From Aquincola tertiaricarbonis (lineage in GTDB: Bacteria; Pseudomonadota; Gammaproteobacteria; Burkholderiales; Burkholderiaceae_C), in NCBI RefSeq assembly GCF_023573145.1, contig NZ_CP097636.1, positions 2,852,001 to 2,916,000 on the forward strand: DNA of 64,000 bases, read 5' to 3'. The notes beneath the pieces were generated by a model that saw only the letters and a list, made by a program, of their open reading frames with translations, made no database searches and was not told the origin of the DNA. Position numbers and translations under genes: made by a program. Positions 19,328 through 28,577 of the stretch are shown here, piece after piece (position 1 is the first letter of the stretch; each line of letters opens with the position of its first letter).

Positions 19328-20287
19328 TCAGGGGGATGTGTCAGGTCCGTGTTTTCTCGGCGGTCGGCCACCCGAACGCACCATGCTTCGCATATCGTCC
19401 AAAGACACGGAAGTCTGAGCCGCCACCACCGGCCGCGGCGGCGGATTGAAGGCGTGGCCGTAGACCACCTCGAAGCGCATCGCGATGCGGCCATCGGCGC
19501 CCGCACGCGCCGCCAGCGCTTCCAGCAACCGGCGGTGCCAGCGCGGCGTGCGCAGGCCGGGCCAGCGTGCGGGGTCGGCATTGCCGCCCAGCTGCCGCAG
19601 CTCGGCCAGCAGCGCTTCGGGCGTGGCCCAGGTCAGCGTGAGTTGCTCCTGGTCCATCACCGGGTCGGCGAAGCCGGCATGCACCAGCATGTCGCCGATG
19701 TCGTGCATGTCCACCAGCGGCGCGCCCGGGCTGCCGGCGCCCAGCTCTGCATACAGCGCATGCAGCTCGCGCAGCGTGCCCGGCCCCAGCGTCGAGAACA
19801 TCAGGAAGCCGTCCACCGCCAGCACGCGGCGCCATTGGGCCAGCAGCTGGGGCGGATCGACCGCGCCATGCAACACCATGTTGGCCCACAGCAGGCCGCC
19901 TGCCGCCGGTGGCAGCTCGGACGCCAGCACCGCACTGGCCCCGGGGCCGGCCCAGCGGCGAGCGCTCCACCACGGCGCGGCATGGGCCTGCGTGCTGCGG
20001 GCCAGCAGCGCGGGCGTGGGCTCCACGTGCAGCTGCCGGGCCTTGGGGTAGGCCTGGCGCAGCAGGGCATCGCTGGCACCAGCATGGGCCCACCACTGCA
20101 GCACCGTCTCGGGCTGGCTGCGGATGACCGGCAGCCGCTCGGCCATGCGGCGGGCCACTTCGGCATGCAGCCAGGGTGCCTCGGGCGCGGCGGCCCAACG
20201 GTTGAGCACCCGGCCCACGGCGGCGGCATCCAGGTCGCGGGCGGTCGAGGCGGCCGGCGGGGCCTGATGCGGCAGGGCTTGGGACAT
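19328..20287 (-). CDS. BioC-like methyltransferase-fold protein with degenerate SAM loop
   Basis: A 319-residue protein resembling malonyl-ACP O-methyltransferase (BioC) in its second half: ANMVLHGAVDPPQLLAQWRRVLAVDGFLMFSTLGPGTLREL, then DMHDIGDMLVHAGFADPVMDQEQLTLTW. The first half keeps BioC-like RVLNRWAAAP, but where family members have a Gly-rich SAM loop it reads WWAHAGASDALL followed by LHVEPTPALLARS. SAM binding or catalysis is therefore doubtful. It may be a diverged BioC or a non-enzymatic paralogue. It diverges from comF across 36 bases. Confidence 0.7.
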   Translation of the reverse strand: MSQALPHQAPPAASTARDLDAAAVGRVLNRWAAAPEAPWLHAEVARRMAERLPVIRSQPETVLQWWAHAGASDALLRQAYPKARQLHVEPTPALLARSTQAHAAPWWSARRWAGPGASAVLASELPPAAGGLLWANMVLHGAVDPPQLLAQWRRVLAVDGFLMFSTLGPGTLRELHALYAELGAGSPGAPLVDMHDIGDMLVHAGFADPVMDQEQLTLTWATPEALLAELRQLGGNADPARWPGLRTPRWHRRLLEALAARAGADGRIAMRFEVVYGHAFNPPPRPVVAAQTSVSLDDMRSMVRSGGRPPRKHGPDTSP

Positions 20288-20323
20288 GTCGGCTTCGGTT
20301 GAACGAGTCAGTATATTGACGCG

Positions 20324-21070
20324 ATGAAGCCCCGCCTGGCCGTGCGCCCTGCCCCGCCGCCCGCGCGTGGCTGGCCGACGCTGTGCGGCGTGTGCCACGG
20401 CTGGGCGCGCTCACGGGTGTGTGCCGAATGCGCCGCCCGCTTTGCCGCCTGGCGGCCGCGCTGCGGCCCCTGCGGGCTGCGCGTGCCCACCGGCGTGCAC
20501 ACCTGCGCCGAGTGCAGTGCCCAGCCACCGCCGTTTGCGCGCACCGTGGTGGTGGCCGACTACGGCTTTCCCTGGCAGGCGCTGATCGGCCGCTTCAAGT
20601 ACCGGGAGGGCCTGGATCTGGCCGGCGCGCTGGCCGCGCTGCTGGCACGGGCGGTGGCGGAGGCAGAAGCGGAGGCCACCGAGCACGACGCAACGCCCCG
20701 CCTGGTGCTGCCGATGCCGCTGTCGCCCGCCCGCCTGGCCGAGCGGGGTTTCAACCAGTCGGCCGAGCTGGCCCGGCGTGTGGCGCGGGTGCTGGGCCTG
20801 CCCTGCGCCGACGCCCTGCTGCGGCGGGTGGCCGACGGCGGCCACCAGGCCGGCCTGGGCAAGGCGGCGCGGCAGCGCGCGGTGCAAGGCTGCTTCCACG
20901 TGCCGCCCGAGCGCAGCCACCCGCTGCGCAGCCGGCACCTGGCGCTGGTGGACGACGTGGTGACGACGGGCGCGACCGCAGCCGAGGCCACGCGCACGCT
21001 GCTCGCGGCAGGCGCAGCGTCTGTCCACGTCTGGGCCTTCGCACGCACGCCACCACCTTCAGATTCGTGA
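20324..21070 (+). CDS. ComF family phosphoribosyltransferase-like protein
   Basis: A 248-residue protein with an N-terminal cysteine cluster typical of ComF (LCGVC, CAEC, CGPCG, CAEC within residues 20-66, probably two zinc knuckles) and a C-terminal phosphoribosyltransferase fold with the PRPP-loop LALVDDVVTTGATAAEA. The middle has PMPLSPARLAERGFNQSAELAR, another family hallmark. ComF proteins act in DNA uptake or its downstream processing; the molecular activity is not settled. Its divergence from the BioC-like gene is a common arrangement in betaproteobacteria. Confidence 0.9.
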   Translation: MKPRLAVRPAPPPARGWPTLCGVCHGWARSRVCAECAARFAAWRPRCGPCGLRVPTGVHTCAECSAQPPPFARTVVVADYGFPWQALIGRFKYREGLDLAGALAALLARAVAEAEAEATEHDATPRLVLPMPLSPARLAERGFNQSAELARRVARVLGLPCADALLRRVADGGHQAGLGKAARQRAVQGCFHVPPERSHPLRSRHLALVDDVVTTGATAAEATRTLLAAGAASVHVWAFARTPPPSDS

Positions 21071-21099
21071 GATGGAGCACCCGGCGCCACGCTGCGCGT

Positions 21100-21170
21100 G
21101 ACGCCACCCTCCGAGAGGGTCGCCAGCCGCCTTGGGGCGGCCCGGCGCCGGCTGGCTGGGAGCACCCGCG
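21100..21170 (-). repeat. Dispersed intergenic repeat, copy C (inverted)
   Basis: The complement of 21132-21146 is GCCGGGCCGCCCCAA, identical to the core of two other intergenic copies at 22794 and 63379. Flanks are GC-rich and can fold (CACCCTCCGAGAGGGTCG at 21105 onward is a small hairpin). It fills the gap between comF and trmL. Confidence 0.65.
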
Positions 21171-21188
21171 CCCAGAGACAATGGGGGC

Positions 21189-21659
21189 ATGTTCCGCATC
21201 GTCCTCGTCGAGCCGCAGATTCCGCCCAACACGGGCAACGTCATCCGCCTGGCCGCCAACACCGGCTGCGAGCTGCACCTGGTAGAGCCGTTGGGTTTTT
21301 CGATGGAGGACAAGCTGCTGCAGCGCGCCGGCCTGGACTACCACGAGTACGCCGACGTGCGGCGGCATGCCAGCTGGGCCGCCTTCGTCGCGGCGCAGCA
21401 GCCCGACCCGGCGCGCTGCTTCGCCTTCACCACCCATGGCAGCCGGCCGATCGGCGACGTGGCCTGGCAGCCCGGCGACTGGCTGGTGTTCGGCAGCGAG
21501 AGTGCCGGCCTGGCGCCCGCGCTGCGCGAGAGCTTCGCGCCCGCCCAGCGCGTACGGCTGCCGATGCGGCCGGGTCAGCGCAGCCTCAACCTGAGCAATG
21601 CGGTGGCGGTGGCCGTGTTCGAGGCCTGGCGGCAGAACGGCTACGCAGGGGGCGGCTGA
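21189..21659 (+). CDS. trmL: tRNA (cytidine(34)-2'-O)-methyltransferase
   Basis: A 156-residue SPOUT-fold enzyme, the usual TrmL length, methylating the 2'-O of the wobble nucleotide in tRNA-Leu species with SAM. Motifs visible: VEPQIPPNTGNVIRLAANTG at the N-terminus, LVFGSESAGL in the middle and the knot RSLNLSNAVAVAVFE at the C-terminus. The ATG at 21189 gives the family N-terminus MFRIVLVEP. It converges with gpsA. Confidence 0.95.
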   Translation: MFRIVLVEPQIPPNTGNVIRLAANTGCELHLVEPLGFSMEDKLLQRAGLDYHEYADVRRHASWAAFVAAQQPDPARCFAFTTHGSRPIGDVAWQPGDWLVFGSESAGLAPALRESFAPAQRVRLPMRPGQRSLNLSNAVAVAVFEAWRQNGYAGGG

Positions 21660-21674
21660 CGCCCCTGCCCATCG

Positions 21675-21691
21675 CGGGCCCGACCGGCCCG
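21675..21691. terminator. Possible hairpin between convergent trmL and gpsA
   Basis: CGGGCC-CGACC-GGCCCG forms a 6-base-pair stem in the 37-base gap between the two stops. No U-tract follows on either strand, so intrinsic termination here would be weak. Confidence 0.35.
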
Positions 21692-21696
21692 GAGGG

Positions 21697-22713
21697 TCAG
21701 ACCAACTGCTCGGCCTTCGCTTCCCGCGCCATCAGCCGCGCCACCGCCTGCGGCGGCGTCAGCTGGCCTTCCAGCACCGCCACCACGGCTTGCGAGATGG
21801 GCATGTCCACGCCCAGCTCGGCCGCGCGCCGGCACACGGTGCGGGCGCTGTACACGCCCTCGGCCACATGGCCCAGTTCGGCCAAGATGCGGTCCAGCGG
21901 CAGACCTTCGGCCAGCAGCAGGCCCACCTTGCGGTTGCGCGACAAGTGCCCGGTGGCGGTGAGCACCAGGTCGCCCAGGCCCGACAGGCCCATGAAGGTG
22001 TCGGGCCGCGCGCCCAGGGCCACGCCCAGCCGCGTCATTTCGGCCAGGCCGCGGGTGACCAACGCCGCACGGGCATTGAGGCCCGGTGCGCCGGCCGCGC
22101 CCGATTGCGCCAGCCCGTCGCACAAGCCGGTGGCGATGGCCAGCACGTTCTTCACCGCGCCGCCCACTTCCACCCCCACCGGATCGGCCGAGGTGTAGAC
22201 GCGCAGCGAGTCGCTATGGAAGGCCTGCACCATGGCCTCGCCCAAGGCGGCGTCCAGGCTGGCGGCCACCAGGGCCGTGGGCTGGCCGCGGGCCACCTCT
22301 TCGGCAAAGCTGGGGCCGGACAGCACGCCGGAAGGCGCCCCCGGCCGCAGCGCCTGCGCCACCTCATGGCCGAGCAGGCCCGTCTCGGCCTCGAAGCCCT
22401 TGCACAGCCACAGCACCCGCGCCTGCGGCGGCATCTGCTGCAGCATCGCGCGCAGGCTGGCCATCGGCGTGGCGATGACGACCAGGCCCTCTTCGCCCAC
22501 CGCCGACAGGCAGCGGCCGAGGTCGGCTTCAAAGCCCAGGCTGGCGGGCAGCTCGATGTCTGGCAGGTAACGCTGGTTGCGGCGGCTGGCGGCCATCTGG
22601 GCCAGTTGGGCCGCATCACGGCCCCACAGCAGCACACGATGGCGCAGCGCGGCCTGGGCGGCCAGGGCCGTGCCCCAGGCACCGGCGCCCAGCACGGCGA
22701 TGTTCAATGGCAT
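21697..22713 (-). CDS. gpsA: NAD(P)-dependent glycerol-3-phosphate dehydrogenase
   Basis: A 338-residue enzyme reducing dihydroxyacetone phosphate to sn-glycerol-3-phosphate for phospholipid synthesis. The Rossmann loop is [12 protein letters not shown] near residue 7, [13 protein letters not shown] lies mid-protein, and the catalytic lysine is in [13 protein letters not shown]. The C-terminal helical domain has [11 protein letters not shown] and GVYSARTV. It is downstream of secB on the same strand, separated by a 154-base spacer containing dispersed repeat copy A. The grxC-secB-gpsA order is conserved in betaproteobacteria. Confidence 0.97.
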   Translation of the reverse strand: MPLNIAVLGAGAWGTALAAQAALRHRVLLWGRDAAQLAQMAASRRNQRYLPDIELPASLGFEADLGRCLSAVGEEGLVVIATPMASLRAMLQQMPPQARVLWLCKGFEAETGLLGHEVAQALRPGAPSGVLSGPSFAEEVARGQPTALVAASLDAALGEAMVQAFHSDSLRVYTSADPVGVEVGGAVKNVLAIATGLCDGLAQSGAAGAPGLNARAALVTRGLAEMTRLGVALGARPDTFMGLSGLGDLVLTATGHLSRNRKVGLLLAEGLPLDRILAELGHVAEGVYSARTVCRRAAELGVDMPISQAVVAVLEGQLTPPQAVARLMAREAKAEQLV

Positions 22714-22790
22714 GACTGCAAGCTCAGGGCAAAGCGCCGCCGGCAGGCCAGGCCTGGACCGACGGCGCCAAGATCGGCCAAGGTCCCAGC

Positions 22791-22862
22791 CCCGCCGGGC
22801 CGCCCCAAAGGGCTGGACGGCCCCCTTGGGGGGTAGCGAGCGCAGCGAGCTTGGGGGCCACC
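22791..22862 (+). repeat. Dispersed intergenic repeat, copy A
   Basis: The core GCCGGGCCGCCCCAA (22794-22808) is followed by a C-run/G-run hairpin (CCCCCTTGGGGGG) and the tail AGCGAGCGCAGCGAGC-TTGGGGGCCACC. Core and tail recur at 63379-63445, and the core is inverted at 21132. It lies in the secB-gpsA spacer, where the structure may attenuate transcription into gpsA. Confidence 0.7.
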
Positions 22863-22867
22863 AGTCG

Positions 22868-23326
22868 TCAGTTCAGGCCGGCGCCGTTGGCAGCGGCTTG
22901 CTGCTGCTGGGCTTCGAACATGGCCTGGAAGTTGACTTCCGACAGCACCACCGGCGGGAAGCCGGCGCGGGTGCACACGTCGGAGACGATGGCACGCAGG
23001 TACGGGTACACCATGCCCGGGCAGGCGATGCCGATGATGGCCTGCATCTGGTCTTGCGGCAGGTTGCGGATCTCGAAGATACCGGCCTGCTTGGCCTCGA
23101 TCAGGAACAGCGTCTTGTCGCCGATCTTGGTGGTGACGGTGGCGGTGACGCACACCTCGAACACGCCTTCGGCGATGGGTTCGGCCGACACGCCCAGGTT
23201 GATGTCGACCTGGGGCTGCACCTGCTGCTCGCGCAGGATCTGCGGCGAGTTGGGTTGCTCCAGCGACAGGTCCTTCAGGTACATGCGCTGGATCTGGAAG
23301 ACGGGGGTCAGTTCTTGCTCGGCCAT
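22868..23326 (-). CDS. secB: Protein-export chaperone SecB
   Basis: A 152-residue cytosolic chaperone that keeps precursor proteins unfolded and hands them to SecA. Family segments are [18 protein letters not shown] near the N-terminus, [34 protein letters not shown], the conserved [20 protein letters not shown], and a Gln/Ala-rich tail. Length and start match the family. It is preceded by grxC and an intergenic terminator, so its transcription is probably partly independent. Confidence 0.97.
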   Translation of the reverse strand: MAEQELTPVFQIQRMYLKDLSLEQPNSPQILREQQVQPQVDINLGVSAEPIAEGVFEVCVTATVTTKIGDKTLFLIEAKQAGIFEIRNLPQDQMQAIIGIACPGMVYPYLRAIVSDVCTRAGFPPVVLSEVNFQAMFEAQQQQAAANGAGLN

Positions 23327-23345
23327 GGTGAGTTCATCCAAGAAA

Positions 23346-23370
23346 TCAAAAACCCGCAGGCTGCGGGCTT
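23346..23370 (-). terminator. Intrinsic terminator between grxC and secB
   Basis: On the minus strand, CCCGCA-GCC-TGCGGG (complement of 23353-23367) is followed by TTTTTG. It sits about 65 bases past the grxC stop and 27 bases before the secB ATG, so it would end or attenuate grxC transcripts ahead of secB. Confidence 0.75.
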
Positions 23371-23430
23371 GATCAAGGATTATGGCGTGCGTCAATGACG
23401 CCCCGCGGACGGACCGCCCGGGGGAAAACC

Positions 23431-23688
23431 TCAGGCGGCCAGCAGCGGCACCAGCCCGCCCGCGCGGTCGAGGGCGATCAGGTCGTCGCAGCCGCCCACG
23501 TGCTTGTCGCCGATGAAGATCTGCGGCACGGTGCGCCGGCCGGTCAGCTCGATCATGGTGTCGCGCTCGGCCGGCTGCAGGTCGATGCGGATCTCGTCGA
23601 TCTGCGTCACGCCGCGCTGGGCCAGCAGCTGCTTGGCGCGGATGCAGTAAGGGCAGACCTGGGTGGTGTACATGCGGACGGTGTTCAT
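23431..23688 (-). CDS. grxC: Glutaredoxin 3
   Basis: An 85-residue class I glutaredoxin with the dithiol active site CPYC at residues 12-15, TVPQIFIG (cis-proline loop) and [13 protein letters not shown], which binds glutathione. It reduces protein disulfides and glutathione mixed disulfides in the cytosol. The gene lies between the rhodanese gene and secB on the same strand, a conserved order; a terminator separates it from secB. Confidence 0.96.
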   Translation of the reverse strand: MNTVRMYTTQVCPYCIRAKQLLAQRGVTQIDEIRIDLQPAERDTMIELTGRRTVPQIFIGDKHVGGCDDLIALDRAGGLVPLLAA

Positions 23689-23783
23689 GACGCAATTGTC
23701 ATGAAAGCCGCCGTGCTGTGAACCGGGCCGCCAGGCAAAGCCTCATGCGGCACGCAGGAATCGCCGGCGAGGCCGGCTTTGGC

Positions 23784-24206
23784 TCAGGCTGATTTTTCGA
23801 CCGGCAGGCTGGCTTCGCGCCAGGCAGCCAGGCCACCGGCCACGGTGCGCACGTCGGTGTAGCCGGCCTTGCGCAGCATGCCCGCGGCGCGGTTGACGTT
23901 GACGCCCGCGCCGCCGATGACCAGCAGCGGCAGCGCCTTGTTGGTGGGCAGGCCCTTGGGGGCCGATTCGATCGTGCTCATGGGCACGTTGCGGGCGCCG
24001 GTGGCATGGCCGGCGGCATAGGCCGCGGCTTCGCTGACGTCGACCAGCGTGGCCTTCTCACGGTTGATGAGGCGCACGGCCTCGCTGGTGCCCACGGCAC
24101 CGGCGCCGCCACCGGCCGCAGCCTGCTTGAGCGAGGGCAGCAGCAACAGGCCGCCGGAGACGAGGGCGACGAGCACGAGGTACCAATTGGCGATCAGGAA
24201 TTGCAC
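23784..24206 (-). CDS. Membrane-anchored rhodanese-like protein lacking the catalytic cysteine
   Basis: A 140-residue protein starting at GTG 24206, with an N-terminal helix ([21 protein letters not shown]) and a rhodanese fold ([23 protein letters not shown], then [22 protein letters not shown]). The loop that normally carries Cys reads [13 protein letters not shown] (residues 97-108), and the whole protein contains no cysteine. Sulfurtransferase activity is therefore unlikely; it could be a binding or scaffold domain. It diverges from gpmA and precedes grxC-secB, as in other Burkholderiales. Confidence 0.85.
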   Translation of the reverse strand: MQFLIANWYLVLVALVSGGLLLLPSLKQAAAGGGAGAVGTSEAVRLINREKATLVDVSEAAAYAAGHATGARNVPMSTIESAPKGLPTNKALPLLVIGGAGVNVNRAAGMLRKAGYTDVRTVAGGLAAWREASLPVEKSA

Positions 24207-24287
24207 GGGTGGGCCAGCAGGGAGCGAAAGACGCGAATTATAGAATTCGGGCTTCCCCTTCCTCTGCCCACCGGGCCCGACCGCGCC

Positions 24288-25034
24288 ATGTACAAGCTCG
24301 TGCTGATTCGCCACGGCGAATCGACCTGGAACCTCGAGAACCGCTTCACCGGCTGGACCGACGTTCCGCTGACCGCCACCGGCGTGGCCCAGGCCCAGCA
24401 AGCCGGCGACCTGCTGCGCGAGGCGGGTTATGAGTTCGACGTGGCATATACCTCGGTGCTCAAGCGCGCCATCTGGACGCTGTGGCACTGCCTGGACCGC
24501 ATGGAGCGCACCTGGCTGCCGGTGGTCAAGGACTGGCGCCTGAACGAGCGCCACTACGGCGGCCTGCAAGGCCTGAACAAGGCCGAGACCGCCAAGCAGT
24601 ATGGCGATGAGCAGGTGCTGGTCTGGCGCCGCAGCTACGACACGCCGCCGCCGCCGCTGGACGCCGGCGATGCACGCAGCGAGCGCGGTGACCTGCGCTA
24701 CGCCCAGCTCGATCCGGCCCAGGTGCCGCTGACCGAATGCCTGAAGGACACCGTGGCCCGCGTGCTGCCGCTGTGGCACGAAACGCTGGCACCGGCGATC
24801 AAGAGCGGCCAGCGCATCGTGGTAGCGGCGCACGGCAACAGCATCCGCGCGCTGGTGAAGTACCTGGACAACATCAGCGACGACGACATCGTCGGCCTGA
24901 ACATCCCCAACGGCATTCCGCTGGTGTACGAGCTGGACGCCGACCTGAAGCCGATCAAGCACTACTACCTGGGTGATGCAGAGGCGGCCGCGAAGGCTGC
25001 AGCGGCGGTGGCAGCCCAGGGCAAGAAAGGCTGA
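24288..25034 (+). CDS. gpmA: 2,3-bisphosphoglycerate-dependent phosphoglycerate mutase
   Basis: A 248-residue glycolytic enzyme interconverting 2- and 3-phosphoglycerate. The catalytic motif is [10 protein letters not shown] with phospho-His9; [20 protein letters not shown] and [16 protein letters not shown] carry the other active-site residues. The tail is alanine/lysine-rich. The ATG at 24288 gives the exact family start. It diverges from the rhodanese gene and converges with the acyltransferase gene 7 bases downstream. Confidence 0.97.
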   Translation: MYKLVLIRHGESTWNLENRFTGWTDVPLTATGVAQAQQAGDLLREAGYEFDVAYTSVLKRAIWTLWHCLDRMERTWLPVVKDWRLNERHYGGLQGLNKAETAKQYGDEQVLVWRRSYDTPPPPLDAGDARSERGDLRYAQLDPAQVPLTECLKDTVARVLPLWHETLAPAIKSGQRIVVAAHGNSIRALVKYLDNISDDDIVGLNIPNGIPLVYELDADLKPIKHYYLGDAEAAAKAAAAVAAQGKKG

Positions 25035-25041
25035 ACCCGTT

Positions 25042-25794
25042 TCAGAGATCGAGCAGCCCCTGCTCGATCTCCTGCTGCAGCCGCTGCGCCAGCGCACGCC
25101 GATCGGCATGCGCGCTGGCCTGGGCCGGCAGCCAGCGCACCCGCACCGTGAGGTCGCGGGCGCTGACGATGCTCCACACGCTCTGCACCAGCGTGGTCTC
25201 GCCGATGAACTCGGCTGCCGGGCTCACCGCATGCTGCGGATCGGAAAAGCGCAGCGCCGCCGGCTGGATGGGCACGCCGTGCGCAATGGCCGCCTGCAGC
25301 AGGTTGGCATGGAAGGGCAGCACGCCCCGGCCATCGGAGGTGGTGCCCTCGGGGAACACCGCCACGCAATCGCCCTGCGCCAGCGCCTGCGCCATCTGAT
25401 GCACCACGCGCAGCGCATCGCGCTTGCTGGCCCGCTCGATGAACAAGGTGCCCACGCTGCGCACCAGCCAGCCCACCACCGGCCAGCCCAGCACGTCGGC
25501 CTTGGAGACGAAGCGCGCCTGCGGGCAGCTGGCATGCAGCGCCGCGATGTCCAGCCACGACACATGGTTGGCCACCACCAGCGCGGCACCCGGCCGCGGC
25601 CGGCCTTCCACCACCAGGCGCACACCCAGTGCCTGCAGCACGCCAGCCGACCAGCGCTGGATCTCGCGCTGGCGACCGGCGGCATCCAGCCCACTGAACC
25701 GCAGCCGCACGATGGCCAGGCCCTTGGCCAGTTGCAGCAACGCCCGCACCAGCCGCCAGGCGGCGCGGGGCGCACTCACACGCGGAAAGCTCAA
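25042..25794 (-). CDS. 1-acyl-sn-glycerol-3-phosphate acyltransferase family protein
   Basis: A 250-residue PlsC-family acyltransferase making phosphatidic acid or a related lipid. The catalytic motif NHVSWLD (HX4D) and substrate motif FPEGTTS are intact, preceded by an amphipathic membrane-associating N-terminal region. The longest frame starts with TTG at 25794, which overlaps the pyrX stop as TTGA; a GTG at 25779 is an alternative. It closes the algH-ruvX-pyrR-pyrB-pyrX operon, so it is probably translationally coupled to pyrX. The specific acyl acceptor is not certain. Confidence 0.9.
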   Translation of the reverse strand: MSFPRVSAPRAAWRLVRALLQLAKGLAIVRLRFSGLDAAGRQREIQRWSAGVLQALGVRLVVEGRPRPGAALVVANHVSWLDIAALHASCPQARFVSKADVLGWPVVGWLVRSVGTLFIERASKRDALRVVHQMAQALAQGDCVAVFPEGTTSDGRGVLPFHANLLQAAIAHGVPIQPAALRFSDPQHAVSPAAEFIGETTLVQSVWSIVSARDLTVRVRWLPAQASAHADRRALAQRLQQEIEQGLLDL

Positions 25795-27110
25795 GCCGCG
25801 GCTGCCGTGTCTTCGTAGGCCACCGTGCCGGCCACCAGCGTGGCCTTGACGCGGCCGGGCAGCGTGAAGCCGGTGTGCTCGGGCGCAAACGGCGTGTGCT
25901 TGCCCTGGCTCTTGAGTGCGGCGGGCAGCGCCTGCCAGCGCTCGTCGGGGTCAAACACGCAGACGTCGGCCACACCACCGGCCACCAGGCGGCCGGCACT
26001 GGCCGCCAGCGAACCCAGCGAAGCACCCAGCGCCCGCACCGGCTCGCTGGTGATGGCGGCCAGCGCCCGCACCAGGCCGGCGCCGCTGTCCTCGCCCCAC
26101 TTCAGCGCCAGCGGCAGCAGCAGTTCCAGCCCGGTGGCGCCGGGCGTGGCCTCGGCGAAGGGCAGCGTCTTCTCGTCGGTGCTCACCGGGTTGTGGTCGC
26201 TCACCAGCGCGTCGATCGTGCCGTCGGCCAGGCCGGCGCGCAGCGCGTCGCGGTCACGGCTCTGGCGCAGCGGCGGCGTCACCCGCATCGCGGAATTGAA
26301 GTAGCCGATGTCCACGTCGGTCAGGTGCAGCGAGTTGATGCTGACGTCGGCGGTGACGGGCAGGCCCTCGGCCTTGGCGGCGCGCACCAGGGCCACGCCG
26401 GCCGCGCTGGAGATGCGGCACAGGTGCACCCGGGCGCCGGTGGCACGCACCAGCTCGAACAGCGTGTGCAGGGCGATGGTTTCGGCCATCACCGGCACGC
26501 CGGACAAGCCCAGCCGCGTGGCCACGGCGCCGCTGGCCGCCACGCCCTTGCCCAGCCAGGCATCCTGCGGGCGCAGCCACACGGTGTAGCCGTAGGTGGC
26601 GGCGTAGAGCAGTGCGCGCTGCATCACCAGCGTGTCGGCAATCGGCACCTCGGCCTGCGAGAAGCCGACGCAGCCGGCCTCGGTCAGCTCGGCCATCTCG
26701 GTGAGGATGTCGCCCTTGAGGCCGCGGGTGAGTGCCCCCAGCGGAAACAGCCGGCAGCGGCTCAGCTTGCGGGCGCGGAACTTCAGCATCTCCACCAGGC
26801 CGGGCTCGTCGAGCGCGGGGTCGGTGTCGGGCGGGCACACCAGGCTGGTGACGCCGCCGGCCGCGGCCGCGGCCAGTTCGCTTTCCAGCATGCCTTCGTG
26901 CTCATGGCCGGGCTCGCGCAGGCGTGCCGCCAGGTCCACCAGGCCGGGGGCCACGATGCGGCCGCGGGCGTCGATGCGGCGGTCGGGCTGGAAGTCGCCC
27001 GCCGGGCCGATGGCCACGATGCGGTCGGAGGCGATGGCCACGTCGGTGATTTCGTCGCGGCCCGAGGCCGGGTCGATGACGCGGCCGCCTTGGATCAGGA
27101 TTCTGCTCAT
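25791..27110 (-). CDS. pyrX: Dihydroorotase-like protein without zinc ligands (PyrX/PyrC')
   Basis: A 439-residue amidohydrolase-fold protein overlapping pyrB by 4 bases (ATGA). Active dihydroorotases have DxHxHLREPG; here it reads [10 protein letters not shown], with Ala61 and Arg63 in place of both zinc histidines. The second ligand motif, usually HxCH, reads HLCR with Arg232. The substrate loop LREPG and SDHNP remain. This matches the catalytically dead dihydroorotase known from Pseudomonas, which supports ATCase assembly. An active PyrC must be encoded elsewhere. Confidence 0.92.
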   Translation of the reverse strand: MSRILIQGGRVIDPASGRDEITDVAIASDRIVAIGPAGDFQPDRRIDARGRIVAPGLVDLAARLREPGHEHEGMLESELAAAAAGGVTSLVCPPDTDPALDEPGLVEMLKFRARKLSRCRLFPLGALTRGLKGDILTEMAELTEAGCVGFSQAEVPIADTLVMQRALLYAATYGYTVWLRPQDAWLGKGVAASGAVATRLGLSGVPVMAETIALHTLFELVRATGARVHLCRISSAAGVALVRAAKAEGLPVTADVSINSLHLTDVDIGYFNSAMRVTPPLRQSRDRDALRAGLADGTIDALVSDHNPVSTDEKTLPFAEATPGATGLELLLPLALKWGEDSGAGLVRALAAITSEPVRALGASLGSLAASAGRLVAGGVADVCVFDPDERWQALPAALKSQGKHTPFAPEHTGFTLPGRVKATLVAGTVAYEDTAAAA

Positions 27111-28060
27111 GCCTCGTTCCCAGCAATGATGCTCATGACGGCCATCCGCACCGCGATGCCGAAGGTCACCTGCGGCAGGATCACGCTCTGCCGGCCATCG
27201 GCCACCGACGAGTCGATCTCGACGCCGCGGTTGATCGGCCCCGGGTGCATCACGATGGCGTCGGGCTTGGCCAGGGCCAGCTTCTCGGGCGTCAGGCCGA
27301 AGCTCTTGAAGAACTCGCCCGAGCTGGGCAGCATCGCGCCGCTCATGCGTTCGTTCTGCAGCCGCAGCATGATGATGACGTCGGCATCGCGGATGCCTTC
27401 GGCCATGTCGTGGCACACCCGCACGCCCATCTGCGCCAGGTCGCCCGGCACCAGGGTCTTGGGGCCGACGGCGCGGATCTCGGGCACGCCCAGCGTGGTC
27501 AGCGCATGGATGTCGGAGCGGGCCACGCGCGAGTGCACGATGTCGCCCACCACCGCCACCGTGAGGTTGCGGAAGTCCTTCTTGAAGTGCCGGATGGTGT
27601 ACATGTCCAGCAGGCCCTGCGTGGGGTGGGCATGCCGGCCGTCGCCGGCGTTGACCACGTGCACGTGCGGCGCGCAGTGCTGGGCGATCAGGTAGGGCGC
27701 GCCGCTTTCGCTGTGCCGCACCACGAACATGTCGGCATGCATGGCCGACAGGTTGGCGATGGTGTCCAGCAGGCTTTCGCCCTTGGCAGTGCTGCTGCGC
27801 GCGATGTCCAGGTTGAGCACGTCGGCCGACAGCCGCTTGGCCGCGATCTCGAAGGTGGTGCGGGTGCGCGTGCTGTTCTCGAAGAACAGGTTGAACACGC
27901 TCTTGCCGCGCAGCAGCGGCACCTTCTTCACGTCACGGTCGTTGACGCTGAGGAAGGTGCCCGCGGTGTCCAGGATCTGCGTGACGACGTCGCGCGGCAG
28001 GCCTTCGATCGACAGCAGGTGGATCAGCTCGCCGTGCTGGTTCAGTTGGGGGTTCTTCAT
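27107..28060 (-). CDS. pyrB: Aspartate carbamoyltransferase catalytic subunit
   Basis: A 317-residue enzyme condensing carbamoyl phosphate and aspartate in the first committed step of pyrimidine synthesis. The carbamoyl-phosphate site is [12 protein letters not shown], followed by [19 protein letters not shown], and the aspartate-loop RLQNERM; the end has [12 protein letters not shown]. It lies 4 bases after pyrR and overlaps the pseudo-dihydroorotase gene, so the two probably form one complex. No pyrI regulatory subunit is present. Confidence 0.97.
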   Translation of the reverse strand: MKNPQLNQHGELIHLLSIEGLPRDVVTQILDTAGTFLSVNDRDVKKVPLLRGKSVFNLFFENSTRTRTTFEIAAKRLSADVLNLDIARSSTAKGESLLDTIANLSAMHADMFVVRHSESGAPYLIAQHCAPHVHVVNAGDGRHAHPTQGLLDMYTIRHFKKDFRNLTVAVVGDIVHSRVARSDIHALTTLGVPEIRAVGPKTLVPGDLAQMGVRVCHDMAEGIRDADVIIMLRLQNERMSGAMLPSSGEFFKSFGLTPEKLALAKPDAIVMHPGPINRGVEIDSSVADGRQSVILPQVTFGIAVRMAVMSIIAGNEA

Positions 28061-28064
28061 CGCT

Positions 28065-28577
28065 TCACTCTCCCGCCTCGATCGCCTGCACCGCAAAGCG
28101 CAGGCGGCCGTCCTCGTGCCGGGCCAGCGACAGCCGCTGCGACGCCGGCAGGGCCAGCCGGGCGGCGGCATAGGCCGCTTGTATAGGCAACTCACGGCCG
28201 CCGCGGTCCACCAGCACCGCCAGCGTCACGCTGGCCGGGCGACCGAAGTCGAACAACTCGTTGATGACCGCGCGGATGGTGCGGCCGGTGTACAGCACGT
28301 CGTCCACCAGCACGATGTGGCGGCCTTCGATCTCGAAGGGCAGCTTGGTGGCGTCGACACCGGCGGCCATGCCGCGCTGGCCGAAGTCGTCGCGGTGCAG
28401 CGCGCTGGAGATGACGCCGTGCGCGCCGGGCAGGCCCAGGTCGGCCTGCAGGCGCTCGGCCAGCCAGGCACCGCCGGACCACACGCCGACCAGCAGCGCA
28501 TCCGGCTGCAGCAGCCCGCGCACGCCGGTGCGCAGCTCGGCGTACAGCGCCTCGGCGTCGAGGGACAGAGTACTCAT
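28065..28577 (-). CDS. pyrR: Bifunctional pyr operon regulator/uracil phosphoribosyltransferase PyrR
   Basis: A 170-residue phosphoribosyltransferase-fold protein with the PRPP loop [21 protein letters not shown] and the family segment [17 protein letters not shown]. In Gram-positives PyrR binds pyr mRNA to cause attenuation; in proteobacteria it may act mainly as a UMP-forming phosphoribosyltransferase or a regulator. I see no clear attenuator in the 4-base gap to pyrB. It overlaps ruvX (ATGA). Confidence 0.94.
   Translation of the reverse strand: MSTLSLDAEALYAELRTGVRGLLQPDALLVGVWSGGAWLAERLQADLGLPGAHGVISSALHRDDFGQRGMAAGVDATKLPFEIEGRHIVLVDDVLYTGRTIRAVINELFDFGRPASVTLAVLVDRGGRELPIQAAYAAARLALPASQRLSLARHEDGRLRFAVQAIEAGE

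Noticed and set aside
28061..28064. A PyrR-dependent attenuator before pyrB
   Set aside because: Only 4 bases separate pyrR and pyrB; there is no room for an antiterminator/terminator pair there.
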